A stretch of DNA of 64,000 bases from NCBI GenBank assembly GCA_029783825.1, contig JAREIK010016157.1, positions 1 through 64,000 of the forward strand. The letters are read 5' to 3'. The notes under the pieces were generated by a model. The model did no database searches and was not told the origin of the DNA. It saw only the letters and a program-made list of their open reading frames with translations. A program made the position numbers and the translations under genes. Source of the stretch: Sapria himalayana. Taxonomy: Eukaryota > Streptophyta > Magnoliopsida > Malpighiales > Rafflesiaceae. This document shows, piece after piece, positions 38,991-50,999 of this stretch. The first letter of the stretch is position 1. Every line of letters starts with the position of its first letter.

Positions 38991-41169
38991 AGACATAAGG
39001 AATCTCTTCACATGAGAGAAGGCTCTCCGAAGCTTTGATTTGGAGACTTGGGCTGGAGCTCAAGCTAGTTAGACTATGAGCTAATTTTTCTAGTCTACTT
39101 GTTGGGAAAGATGTCCTTCTTTCATCGTGATGAAAAATCAAAAAGAAATAAGTGAGAGAGAAATAATTCTACCATCTCAACCATTAGCTTCTCCTACTTT
39201 AAACATCCATCAATACAAAGATAGGTCCATTTCTTAATAAGCCATCCTTCCTTAGAAGAGTTATGCGCTGAAACTCCAATATTCCTTTGGTTGGCTCTTT
39301 CGAGGAAGCAATGGTTGAGGATGATTTCCATGAATCTGAAGTTGGAGCTAGGATAAAATCCCTAGTGGAAGTAGTCCATGTGTTATAGTTGTTTCAAAAA
39401 AAGTTATTGGAAGGTTGGGTGTTATCCTATCCTATCTGGTCATTTTGGCACAAGAATCTATTAAGAGATATATTGAGCTGGGGATTAACTTGTAGTGATA
39501 TGATGTCACAAAATGAGGATAATAATAGCTATACTCCTCCTCTGTCCCTCCTCCTTGGAGCCAGGTGCAATGTTAAAAAATTATAGGCGTGAAGTTTTGT
39601 TTTAGGGAGTACGTAGTGGTTCCTTTATGTCGCAACCCCATCTAAAAGGGTTTCTCTTATGAGCCTCTAAAGAAAAGAAGCAAATGCGCTAATAGTGAGT
39701 CAATTTATGGAGTGTAAATGAATTGATGCTTCAGCAAGTGTATGTCCACTCTTTTCATAGACTTTGAGAGTAGGAAGGAGGAATGCTGGGAGTTTTTACT
39801 ATTCACATAGAATAAATTGAGGATCAAGCACAAAATAGAGGCTAAAAGTAAGTCTGGATTTCACTAATGATATCTTTTTCGGCTACCTAATGCTATCACA
39901 GTGAGAAGCCCCAAGCTAACCTTTAAAGTAGATGCCACTAGAGAATACATGGTTTATGTAGAAGTGTCATCATCAACCAATGGATAGTCAACCAAAAAGG
40001 AAGATTCCTTTGAAAGGGTTGAACGGAAATCCATTCAAAATCAGCTGAGTCAGGGATAGATGGAATAATATAGGGTATCCGAATATGTTAAATTACTCGC
40101 CAAATGCCAAATCAGCATAAGAGCAAAAAGACTGATGTATTCCATAGTTTGGGTAGCCATTCTCAGTCCACTAATCCAGGTTAGAAGTCTGAGTCAAGAG
40201 TGAAGATTCATAAAAAGAGAGTGTGCAACACCAATAGGTTTATGAGTTTAGGATGTGGTGCTCAGTTGAGCTTTGCTTTGCCTCACTTGAGATAGGAAGG
40301 CTTTCATCCCATTAGGTAGAAGAAGGAGAGTCAACCATTAGTGATGAGGAAGGCTATGTTCTAGATGAAGAAAAACTTTTTAAAACTATAATTGATGCTA
40401 CTGCTTCGGCAGCAAATAGGTGTATGTTGTTCCCACTAGGTAGATGAAAAGGCAAAGGAAGCACCTAAGACTTCATCTCCTACTATAGAATCAGCATCTA
40501 AGAAGAGTTCCAAGGCAGGAAACAGCTCATACATGGGCAAAGTGAGCAACTTTGTAAGCTCTTGATCGAGGAAAGAAGAAAGTAAGATTAAAGCTTTGAA
40601 TGCAGGGAAAGCTAATTCATGTTAACCTCTATTCTGACTGCCCCACTAGTGCTAGTGAGATTCAGGTTGACCTTACTACTATACAACTACTCTCATGGCA
40701 AGGGGCTAAAATAGTTGATCCGAGAAGTTACGAAGCATTACTCTAACTAAGGCCATGGCCCCTCTTCTTAAGGCTAAGTAGATTTATTGGAGGGAGTGGA
40801 ATGAGGCTTAGCTTCTAAAGGCCCAGCATTAATGCTTTGCTTCATTTTCTAAAGCACTTGCACCCCTCCTTGTAGAAAGTCATTTGTAGTATTGTTGTTA
40901 CTGAATAAATGTAGTTATCTTTCTCCACAGACTATTAGTTGACTTCTTCTAACCTTCATCACATGTTGAGATCTTCGACAACTTGAATGATTAGCATTGA
41001 AAGCTAAATCAAGTTGCATAAATATAAAAATATAGAGAGACAATAAAAAAATGTTATGAAAATATCATAATAATATAACATAATAATAAAGACATTAAAA
41101 TTTAAAAAAACAATTAAAATATGTTAATTTAACATCCACATTATAATGAGTACAAAATAAGAATTACAA
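38991..41169. other. Unassigned, higher-GC segment of C1
   Basis: About 2.2 kb, clearly richer in G and C than the AT-rich surroundings, adjoining two retroelement scraps. Both strands carry many stops, and I recognise no domain in any frame (for example 39389-39586). It is probably further decayed retroelement or captured gene DNA. Confidence 0.4.
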
Positions 41170-44100
41170 AATAACATGGAAGTAAATAAATATCTAGTCA
41201 TCATTAAAAATTTATAACAAATCCATCTCTATCTAAATATTCATTATCACCTGAGTCTACAATTATTTCTTCCTCATTATCTTCTTCCACATGGTCATCA
41301 TTAATATCCAAATAATTTCAACCTTCACCAAGTAATATTTAAAGCATATCATTTACCACATGAACAATTAAATGAAGTTCCACATTATTTGTTAGGTAAT
41401 TCTGCTTCCACATTTATGATTAAACAGATTCAAAAGAAGAAGAAAATAGAAAAATAACAAATGATATATATCCACAACCACAATCTAGCAAACCACGAGA
41501 AACAAAAAAAAACCAAAGTAGAAACACGAAAATTAATATGGTTCACTAGTCATTTAGCACGACTAGCTATTTCCACCAGAAAAACACTAATGCATATATA
41601 GATTATAACCAAAAACATCTTACAGATTTGTAAGAAGTAGCAGCCGTGAAGAAAAATCATGCACATAGGAAAAAAAAGAGGATAAACAGTTCTATAAGCA
41701 TAAATTACAACCGCATAAAAACATTAATAAAAAAAATTATATCAATAACGGAGCAGGTCAGATCACTTGGATGGACCGGGTTCTACTCCAAAAATTTCTT
41801 CAGCCCTGGCCAGTGGGACCCTCGTTATTATGTTATTGCTACATTCCCAACCTTTCAATATTTTATTTCGTGTACTTAACAAAATATTGAAACAAAAAAT
41901 AATTTAGTTATACAAAATAGTTTATCAAAACAAAATATATATACAACATTATTCTATTAAAATACTGATAGACGCGATAGAGTGATAATAATATCTTTTC
42001 AACAACTTCAATAGTTGATCTAGGTTTTATTTTAACTATTTCCCACCAGCAACAAGGATTTCTTCTTGTGGTTGGATAAATAGTGTAACATAGTTGTTCG
42101 GCTTTACCATAAGAATAAATGACTTGTACTTATAATAATATTTTTTATGGTGAACTTCAAGAAAGTTATATTAATGATGAATTATAGTATCAATATTTGG
42201 AATATGATTAAACCATTCATATTTAAACAAAATTTTCATTTTAATTGGTAAAGATGGATACTCTATGTGTAGAATTTTAATTAGTCTACCTTGAAACTCA
42301 ATAGTAGATGCAGTATTGTTAGCATCATCAATATAAAGTTTGCTTTGCCTTTATTCCAATGCATTAATTTTAAAAAAACAATATTGAAGGTATTTTGAAA
42401 TATTAAAATGTTATAATGTATACAATGATAAATAAATGAGAATATGAAATTTTTATAAATCTTACTCAATATAAGGTATAATTTCTTAGCATTTCACCAA
42501 AATGTATGTTGCACTGCATGATACTCTAGATCATCCAAAAAATATCTTGATGTTACTCTACCATATGATTGACCTGCATGTATAAAAATGGAAAGTATCT
42601 CATTTTCTTATAATCCATCCCATATCATATACATGATTTGGTGATCATTTGTTTTGTTGATGATACAATTTTGGCCGAAAGTAGTGCACACAAAATACTA
42701 AGCCTTTTCAACCAAGTAGGTATTGCATATTCATACTTTGACTTTGGCTTTATTTCAAACATTATTTATTAATTTTCTAAGATATCTAAAATATATATAA
42801 ATTAGAAAAAAAATATTATCAGCTACATTAGAATTTTTAGATCAACAAAAGAAAAATATATAACCTCTTTTATGGATACATCAGCCTTTATTACATATGG
42901 CCTACATTCAAGGATTCATAAGGCAGGTAGACTGGGAGATATTCCATTGAGTTAATGAAGCTAGAAGGAAAAATATGCTCAGGTCTGCATAAAATAATGG
43001 GGATGTCATTTTGTAATTGCTAAATTTCTTTATTTCTTATGACATTACAAGTGAGATTTTAAAAAAAATATTTATTTTTAGGAAATGCTTCCCAAATTGT
43101 TTGTGGAAGTAATTCATGAAATATTTTGGGTATCAACCTCTACATAAACACATAACAGTTATGAATTTTCATTTCTAATAACTTATCCTTCTTCATATCA
43201 ACATATCTTCTTATGTTAGCTGCATATGTATCAGGAAATCTCAGATCTAATAACCATTTGCACAAAGCTTCCTTTGCATCATTTTCAAGACTATAACAAG
43301 CCTTAAAAGATTTATTTGTCAATTTGTAGATATGCAACTTTAGATAGAAACATAACTCTTTCAAATCCTCACTTGATTTGCTATTATCATTTATTTTTTC
43401 CTTCCACATTCATTCTAGTATTAAAAATTTTATTAAAAAAGTTCTTCTCAATGTGCATAATACCTAAGTTGTGTCTAATATGTTTGGTTTTCCAATAAGG
43501 TATATCTCAAAAAATAATTTTTTTCTTCCGAACAAAGTGGTAATTCTTAGAAATTTGTGCATTAAAGTAATCTACATCAACATCCATAATATTTTGAACC
43601 CATAACTTTCAATTACTTTTAATATATCATCAATGGTGGTACACTTTTATCAACATTATTGCTTTTCCTAAATGCATCAATATTCATCCGAAATAGATGT
43701 TCCACATGTAAAAATGTTTGGTGGTTATCAAAAAAAAAAGTCTTTCCTCCTTTGCTCAGATAAAATGCATCTGAGACCTCCATGCAATAAGGACAAGCTA
43801 ATTTCTCTACAGTAATCAATTCTGACAATATTCAATATGCAGGAAAGTCACTTATAGTCAACATAAGTGATGGTTGCATTTTGATATTTTGCTTTCTAGA
43901 TATATTATATGTTTTGACACTATCCTTCCACAAATTTTTGAGCTCTACTATAAGGGACTGCAATAAAATATCTAATTTACCTTTTGGATTTCTTGGACTA
44001 GACTTGATAACACGCATAAACATGTACTCATCTTTCATGCACATACATGGTTATAAATTATAAGGTGTAAATAATAATAGACAATGAGGAGTATTGTTTC

Positions 44101-44640
44101 CTTGTTTATCCAAATGACTGAAATCCATCTATATATAGCCCTAATCTAATATTTCAACTTTCATCTACAAAAGATGGATGACAATCATCAAATATTTCCA
44201 AGAAAGATAATTTGAGAATTGCTACTTTATGTCAACTTCAATAATATCCTCTTTCTGCCAACTAATATCATTAGTAGTAGCTTCATATACAAATAATTTT
44301 TGCAAACAAGGAGCTAATTTAAAATAAAATATCTTCTTGTGAGGAATCTTTAATTTTTGCCTTTTGTAAATAATGCTTAGTTATTTGTGGAAAAACAAAT
44401 TCCCTCATGTTTATACCAAATATAATAGTCTCTAACAAATATATTTTTGTAAGATGATATTGCAATGTTTCCACATCTTAGAAACTCTGATTTTGATATT
44501 TATGGATATTACATGGGCATCTTATTTTTGTTTTATCTAAAATTCAGGCTATTTTTCAAAAATGCCAATAAACTTTTCAACCCCCTCTACTAACTCATTA
44601 GTCAAAAACTAACTTTTAGTCTTACATTCATCCATTGATG
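41170..44640 (-). pseudogene. C1 TNP2 transposase gene, broken and interrupted by a solo LTR
   Basis: TNP2 (Transposase_21) catalyses cut-and-paste movement of CACTA elements. Minus-strand blocks in order: FKLAPCLQKLFVYEATTNDI and SWQKE (about 44270-44330), GYIWMDFSHLDKQGN (about 44100), MCMKDEYMFMRVI (43832-44044) with SDFPAY, KLACPYCMEVSDAFYLSKGG (43619-43828), HNLGIMHIEKNFF (about 43450), then KWLLDLRFPDTYAANIRRYV (43140-43409). A DUF4216-like segment (42050-42310) has KMKILFKYEWF, and EQLCYTIYP and CCWWEIVKIKPRS follow. The LTR at 41390-41948 splits the C-terminal region. The canonical catalytic segment before MDFSHLDKQGN is degraded and many stops are present. Confidence 0.85.
41390..41948 (-). 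mobile_element. Solo LTR of a Ty1-copia-like retrotransposon, copy 2
   Basis: A 559-bp element starting TGTTAGGTAATTCTGCTTCC and ending ATATATATACAACA, with 5-bp target duplications TTATT (41385-41389 and 41949-41953). It is homologous to copy 1, sharing GTGGTTCACTAGTC / ACGACTAGCTA / CCACCAGAAAA blocks in the same order, and is about 115 bp longer. It lies in the C-terminal part of the C1 TNP2 pseudogene. Confidence 0.85.
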
Positions 44641-45599
44641 ATTAGGTCATATAATATCTTTCATTCCTGTAACACAAAGCATAAACATTTATAAATTATA
44701 ATAATATAGATAGAGATATATTTGTAATAAAGATGTGGTAACAATTTTAGAACATTATATAAATCTAACAAATAAGTTGTAAAATTATTATTAGATGATT
44801 TTGAATTATAATGAGAAATGTCGGGTTGTTTCAATGTCTTAGATATTTATCAAAAGACATAAGTTTTAATATTGAATATTTAGTGAAATGTAGATCAAGC
44901 AACTATATGAATTTTTAAATGAGCAAATAATTTTTTTTAGTTACATTTCACCCTTTCGATTACATACACTCATAATTTTTTTATAATGATTATTATAATT
45001 ACGAATAACTTTTAAGATTTTTTATAATAATTATAAATTATTTATTGTTAAGGTTATGCCATTAGTATCAGTTATTATTTTAAAAATTATAAAATTTCAT
45101 GTAATCCTAGTAAGGAGACAAAATACAAATTAACTATAATGATCATAAATATAGTTTAATAACAAAATGCACAAAAAGTATATGCTCAATTAGGTAATAC
45201 AAAAATTTAACATATCCAAGTATGAGAAAAAATATGTAAAATATATAGTTTATCAATATGAATTATAATCGACCAACAAAACAATAAGAAAGAAACTAAT
45301 ATGAATATTAAAAATCTAAAAAAAATTAAACGTACCATCAAAAGTAGAAATAAAGTTATTCTTGGATACATTACATATGATATAAAATAAAATTGATAAT
45401 TTCATATGTCAATTATTGATGAAATACATGTAGATCAATATATAGAAAATATACAATCCACACACAATATGAATAAAATAAGAATAACAATGAAAATTCC
45501 TCGAAACCCTAAGTATGTATGAAGTATTCTTCGATAAATTAATTATCATAATTGTGCAATAGAAATTATTTTTATTTCTATTATAATGATGAAAATTTA
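44641..45599. other. C1 internal AT-rich DNA upstream of TNP2
   Basis: No gene recognised. This would be the 5' flank or intron of the C1 TNP2 gene. The 542-bp satellite seen at the equivalent place in C2 is not evident here. Confidence 0.4.
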
Positions 45600-45964
45600 T
45601 TCTGTTGCTAAATTCTTTTTAAAGATAAAGCGACGAATAAAGATGTTTCTCATTTAGTGATGGAAATTAAAATTTTGTAAATTTAGAAATAGATTTGCAT
45701 TCTATTTCTAATAATACATTGATACATAAGTATCTATTGCTAAATACCATGCAAGTATATCCACATCCCCTTCTTGTCTAAATTAGCGATGAATTTAAAA
45801 ACTAAGAAAAAACCATCATGAATTAGTGAAGACATTTTTTTCGATTTCTATTTTATTCTTGATTTGTCTTTTCCATTTCTAATTTATTTAAATTACATAC
45901 CAAATTTTATAAAAGGAGTTTGATGTTTCTAAATTCTATTTCTAATTTATATTTTTTTGAAGCA
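45600..45964. repeat. C1 right subterminal and terminal region
   Basis: Contains AAGCGACGAATAAAG, TTTAGTGATGG, TTAGCGATGAATT and repeated ATTTCTAATTTA words, typical of CACTA subterminal DNA, then the putative terminus at 45951-45964. No coding content. Confidence 0.55.
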
Positions 45965-47997
45965 CATATATATATATATTTATATTATTTATTTATTTAT
46001 TTATTTATTCATCTATGTATCTATATGTCTCTATGTCTATATATCTTTATGTTTATCTGTCTATCTATCTATCTATCTGTGTATCATTCAATCTGACTAT
46101 TTGTCAATCAGTAAATTTGTCTATATATCTATCTATCTATTTATCTATCTATTTATTTATCAAACTATCTATCTATATGTCTTTCTCAGTTTGTTTGTCT
46201 ATCTATCTATTTGTCCATCGGTAAATTTGTTGATGTGTCTATCTGCCTATTTTGTATCGTTCTATCTATCTGTTTGTTTATTTTCCTATTTGCTTATTTT
46301 TTGTAAATCCATCTATCTATCTGCCTATTTGTCTATATCTATATTTATATCTGTCTATCTAACTATCTTTCTATTTATCTATTATCTATCTTTATATCTA
46401 TGTAAATATTTATGTATCTATCAATCTATCTACCTAAATACCTACTTACCCACCTGACAATCTAACAATCTAGCTATCTATATATCTATCTATCTATTAA
46501 TTAATCTTTATATCTATCCATCTTTCTATCTATCTATCATTTATTAGTCTCTTTGTCTCTTTGTGTATATCTCTAATTATCTATCTATTAATCTATCTAT
46601 CTGTGCATTTATTTATCTATTTATCTATCTATTTATATGTATATCTATATATCTATCTATTTTATATTTGTCTATCTGCATATTTGTTTATCTATTTATC
46701 TATCTATTTACCTGTCTATCTATCTATCTAACTATCTTTTATTTTTCTATTTATCTATATATATATATATATATATCTATCTATCTACATATATACATAC
46801 CTACCTACCTATCTAACTATCTAGCTATCTAACTAACTAACTATCTATCAATAAATCTATATGTCTATCTTCTATTATTCTCTTTTACTCTTTGTGTATC
46901 TCTCTATAGATATATCTATCTGTCTATTTATTTTTCTATCAATCTATCTGTCTATCTATCTATCTATTTATCTATATCTCTATCTATATGTCTATCTAAT
47001 TGTCTATAAATATATATCTATCTTTCTATCTATTTATCTATCTATATATCTATTTCTCTATCTATCTACTTATCTATCTATTTATCTATCTGTTAGTATA
47101 TTTATCTTTCAAACTATCTATCTTTCTATCTATAAATAAATCTATATGCCTATCTTTTATTTGCCTTTTTTACTCTTTGTGTATCTCTCTATAGATTATT
47201 TATCTATCTATTTGTCTATCTATTAATCTACCTATTTATATGTTAATCTATATAAATGTAGATTTATCTATCTATCTATCTCCCTATCTGTTAATATATA
47301 TATATATATATATCTATCTATTCATATGTCTATTTATCTATATGTCTTTTTGCATATTTTACTATCTGCCTATCTATCTATCTATGTATCTATCTCTTTA
47401 TCTATCCATTTGTCTATCTTTCTATATGTCTATCTATCTATCTATCATTGTATCTATCTATCTGTAAATCTATCAATTTATTTTTCTATCTATCTGCCTA
47501 TAAATCTATCGATCTATCTAACTAACTAACTTTATATCTTTATAATTATCTATCTTTCTAACTATCGATATATCTATTTATATGTATATCTATATATCTG
47601 TAAATCTATCTATCTATGTATCTATATGTCTATTTTTCTATCTATCTATATCTCCATTTTTCTATCTCTCTATTTGTCTATCTATATATCTATTTATCTA
47701 TCTATCTATTAGTCTATCTATATATCTATCTATTTGTCTATATGTATATATATCTATCTGTCTTTCTCTCTATCTATCTTTCTCTCTATCTGTCTATCTA
47801 TATATCTATCTTTTTATCTATATGTCAATTTGTCTATCTTTTTATCTATATATCTATCTATCTACCTATCTATCTATCTATCTATCTAACTATCTGTGTA
47901 TCTGTATATCTTTCTATCTCTATATATTCATATATCTATCTATATGTCTATCTTTCTATCTATATATCTATTTATATAACTATGTATCTATCTAGCA
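45965..47997 (+). repeat. TATC (GATA) tetranucleotide array, right part
   Basis: Same repeat, orientation and degree of degeneracy as 13565-31076, so it is most simply the other side of one array split by C1. A word ACTCTTTGTGTATCTCTCTA occurs at 46887 and 47172, showing a local duplication with a 285-bp offset. The array ends two to three bases before the CACTA terminus at 47998. Confidence 0.95.
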
Positions 47998-48660
47998 CAC
48001 TACTATAAAACACCGTATTACCGATCAAATATTTGGTCAGAAAATCGGTGTTTTTTGGTCGGTAAACTAATTAGTGACCATTTCCGACCAAAAAAAATTG
48101 GTCACAATTTTGCTCGTCACTAAATTTTTTACCGAAGAAAAATCAATAGTCGCTAAATTACCGACCATTTACTGATCATCTCTCTACAAGATTTATAGAC
48201 TATATTCCGATAATTCACTGGCTGAATAAATAAGGTTGGTACCTGGTCTCCAAATTGTCAGTGATTAATGATAATTTACAGAATAATCACCGACAAATAA
48301 TTATCGACTATATTCCGACCATTTTCTGACCAAAAGAATTAGATCGATAAATGGCCTCTAAATGGTCAGTAATTACATACAATTTAGAGACTATTTACCG
48401 ATAAATAATTTCCAACTAAATTCTAACAATTTTCCCATCAAAATAATTTGGTCAGATAATTGGTCACAAAAAGGTAGGTATGGCCTAAAAAATTACGATA
48501 AAAAATAGACCAACACATTTTAAAATAATTGGTCGGTAATTGATCTCCAAAAGGATTACCGACCATTTGGTGACCTTTTACTGACCATCGATAATAAAAA
48601 ATTTTGGTCGGTTTGTCCTAATTTGGTTGGTAATTACTGACCAATTTTTTTTTTTGCATA
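47998..48660. repeat. C2 left terminal and subterminal repeats
   Basis: The CACTA terminus is followed by at least a dozen copies, in both orientations, of GGTCGGTAA / TTACCGACC and close variants (GGTCAGTAATTA, ACTGACCAT). Such arrays are the binding sites of TNPA-type proteins in known CACTA elements. Confidence 0.9.
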
Positions 48661-48959
48661 AATTTTGCAGCTACTGTAGAAATTGAAACAAAAAACATAA
48701 AAAATAACCATTATTCTTCCAGTTTTGATTCAATTCCTACAGAAAAATTTAAATATAAAAAAATAAAATAAAAATCTAATTTACTCGAGCAAACAACTAT
48801 ATATACAGCATTTATATATTAAAAACATCAAGATAAAATAAAAAATTAAAATCTAAAATCAAAGTTTGCGGAATTGAAAAAAAATGTATGTAATACACTC
48901 AATCATCCATCCTAGTTTCATAATCGTTATGTTGTGATGTTTATAGTCCACACGGTGAT
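48661..48959. other. C2 AT-rich spacer
   Basis: Between the subterminal repeats and the TNPA-like gene. No features are recognised. Confidence 0.5.
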
Positions 48960-50710
48960 TTTTCGGGTACTAGGGCAGAGTTGTCTGCTGCTGCTAGTCA
49001 TGATGCGGTTGTTGCAGGTGCTGCTGTAGGTTATGGAGTAGATGCAATAGCTGGAGCATTATGCTGAACAATCCGAGGTATATCATCAGGGATGAACTGC
49101 AGTCCTCCCACCTAAAATTTCTTTGTAAGCCAGTCAAATGCATATGTAACTCATCCCTATAATCCTCATAGTCAATCATGTATCGCTCGGTATCAGCCAA
49201 CTTAAACTGTATCGAATTTCACATCTCATCCTTAAATTCATCCATCTTCGAGAACAAATTCGAAACTGGTCTTGAAATTCAGCTTCATAGTCTGATCGTC
49301 TATGCGAAAAGAATGATGATGTCGATGAACCGAAGCCATAGACGGGCATTTTCTCCTTGCCATCAACAGCCGCATACCAAATCTAATTCACATCAATTGG
49401 TTGAGCTGATGAATGAGAACTACCTATTGCACCATCGCATGAACGTGAAGTAGACTAGGAATATGCTTGAGTCGCAGCAGCTAACAATTCCTCATATCTC
49501 GCCTAATAAAAATGTACGAAAAGTAAGTCAATTTATATTCAAACAAAAAAAAAGAAAAACTAATTTTTTTATTTAAACTTACATTTGCTACACGAGATCT
49601 CAGATCAACAAAAGTCTGATCATCATTAGCATTCGAGTGCATGTATCTGGATAAGCGAGGAATAATGTGCTTTTTACCCTCCTTGCGTGTCTATAATTAC
49701 ACATCAATACATACGAAAATTATATTGAAAAAAGAATTCTTATAAGAAATGAAATTTAGGCATAATTGAATATAATTCACAAAGTAATAAACTTAAAAAG
49801 TATAAATTAGAAATAATACTAATGCTTATTCATGTTCACTCATAGAGCAAGATCCACAAGTGTGTGCAAACATGCCACTACCCTTTCCAGCCCACTATGA
49901 ATGTCGATTGCCAATTTGTTTATCACACCTCTTCCTATAATCCGGATCTTTCCATCTTCTCCGCCACTCCTCAAAAACATGATCCGGGACACTCGAATCT
50001 TTTTCTTTCTTCTTTAGCCATTTATCTTTGATCTCGTACATGGTGTCTTTATATCGACTAGTATCATGTTTGCAGAACACACTTTTGACCGACTCCTTTA
50101 GCTATGTCAACTTGTAAACATTTTACAATTATAAATAAATAAATTTTTATCAGTGACCAAAAAAATAAAATAAAGATATAAAATTTTTTTAGTTGTAATA
50201 TTTACCTTAAATTCTCTCCAAATCATCAAATGGTCTCTATGTGTGAGTGACTTCCAATTTTGTCCATTAGGTTTAAAGGACTTCCTAAAAATTGTTCTCA
50301 GAACCCTAGAAATGGAACTAGAAGGTTCTAACTTCGTCATACAACAAAAACTTTATTATCAAGTAAGAAATAAATTAATAAATTGATAAATAATTTGTTA
50401 AGTTTTATATCTTATGGATTATCAATTATCAGATCAAAATGAGCAATAGGGAGAGTCTCGTCTGTAGGGTGCTCTAAGAAAGACTCTCCAACATCTATAT
50501 CATCTCCCTCCTCTTCGTCCCACGTCTTTTGATCATTCAACAAAATCTCACGACCAATATGTGGATTAGTCAACTGATGCTGCTGTTGTAGTACATTCAC
50601 AACCCTCTCTGTCTGCTATAGTGTCCCATCCACCCATGACCCTCTACCTATTTCAGGCATACCTGAGGCCATGCTGCCAATACCATAAGTCATACGACCT
50701 TGCAACGTGC
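48960..50710 (-). pseudogene. C2 TNPA-like (Transposase_24) gene, broken
   Basis: Minus-strand blocks: a Gln/Asp-rich N-terminal part (50412-50600), HRDHLMIWREFK followed by a GTAAAT donor-like site (about 50208), then DTMYEIKDKWLKKKEK and DHVFEEWRRRWKDPDYRKRC with QIGNRHS and GKGSGMFAHTCGS (49830-50080), which is the Transposase_24 core (family: W..Y..YW..P.F...S....NR.......H..GS). TFVDLRSRVAN follows (about 49580-49620), then RYEELLAAATQ and IWYAAVDGKEKMPVYGFGS (about 49320-49500), matching the family's C-terminal GKKKGRIYGLGS pattern. A short third block at 48994-49200 may be the tail. Stops are present in several blocks. Blocks are separated by AT-rich introns. Confidence 0.8.
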
Positions 50711-50999
50711 TGCCTCTACCTCATCCACATGACATACCAGTAAAAAACATATAAGGCAATGAAAATAAAAAAAAATAATTAACAATTAAAATAACATAAA
50801 ACTCAATGGTTGCCCTTTCTCATCAGAATCATCCAGATCTGGTTCGTCTTCTTCTTCAAATATAGTAACATCATTTTCAAACTATTCTTCATCACTCATT
50901 TCATTCTCATAATTAATTAAATTTTCATCAACATCTACATCTCAAAATGATAACATCATTGTTATCATTTTTAAAAGTTGGTTCTATAAAATCAGTACT

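Larger units (their letters stand above)
31077..45964 (-). mobile_element. CACTA transposon C1, decayed, inserted in the TATC array
   Basis: TATC repeat of the same orientation lies on both sides. The left end TACTAAAATAAAAT (31077-31090) and the right end ATTTTTTTGAAGCA (45951-45964; TGCTTCAAAAAAAT when reversed) each differ at three positions from a CACTACAAAAAAAT-type terminus, and about 60 bp inside show further inverted similarity (TAGAAT...TTTTATAA). Subterminal words such as GCGATGGAT, AGCGACGAA and ATTTAGAAATAG occur near both ends. It carries TNPA-like and TNP2 pseudogenes on the minus strand and is swollen by a LINE, a solo LTR and retroelement scraps. The 3-bp target duplication is not recognisable, so the exact ends are uncertain by a few bases. 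Confidence 0.7.

Noticed and set aside
3456..41948. The two LTRs as the ends of one giant LTR retrotransposon
   Set aside because: Each has its own different 5-bp target duplication (TATAC and TTATT), and the DNA between them is unrelated, including the TATC array and CACTA genes.
45957..48008. Similar Tyr/Leu/Ser/Ile frames in the right part of the array
   Set aside because: Same repeat artefact as in the main array.
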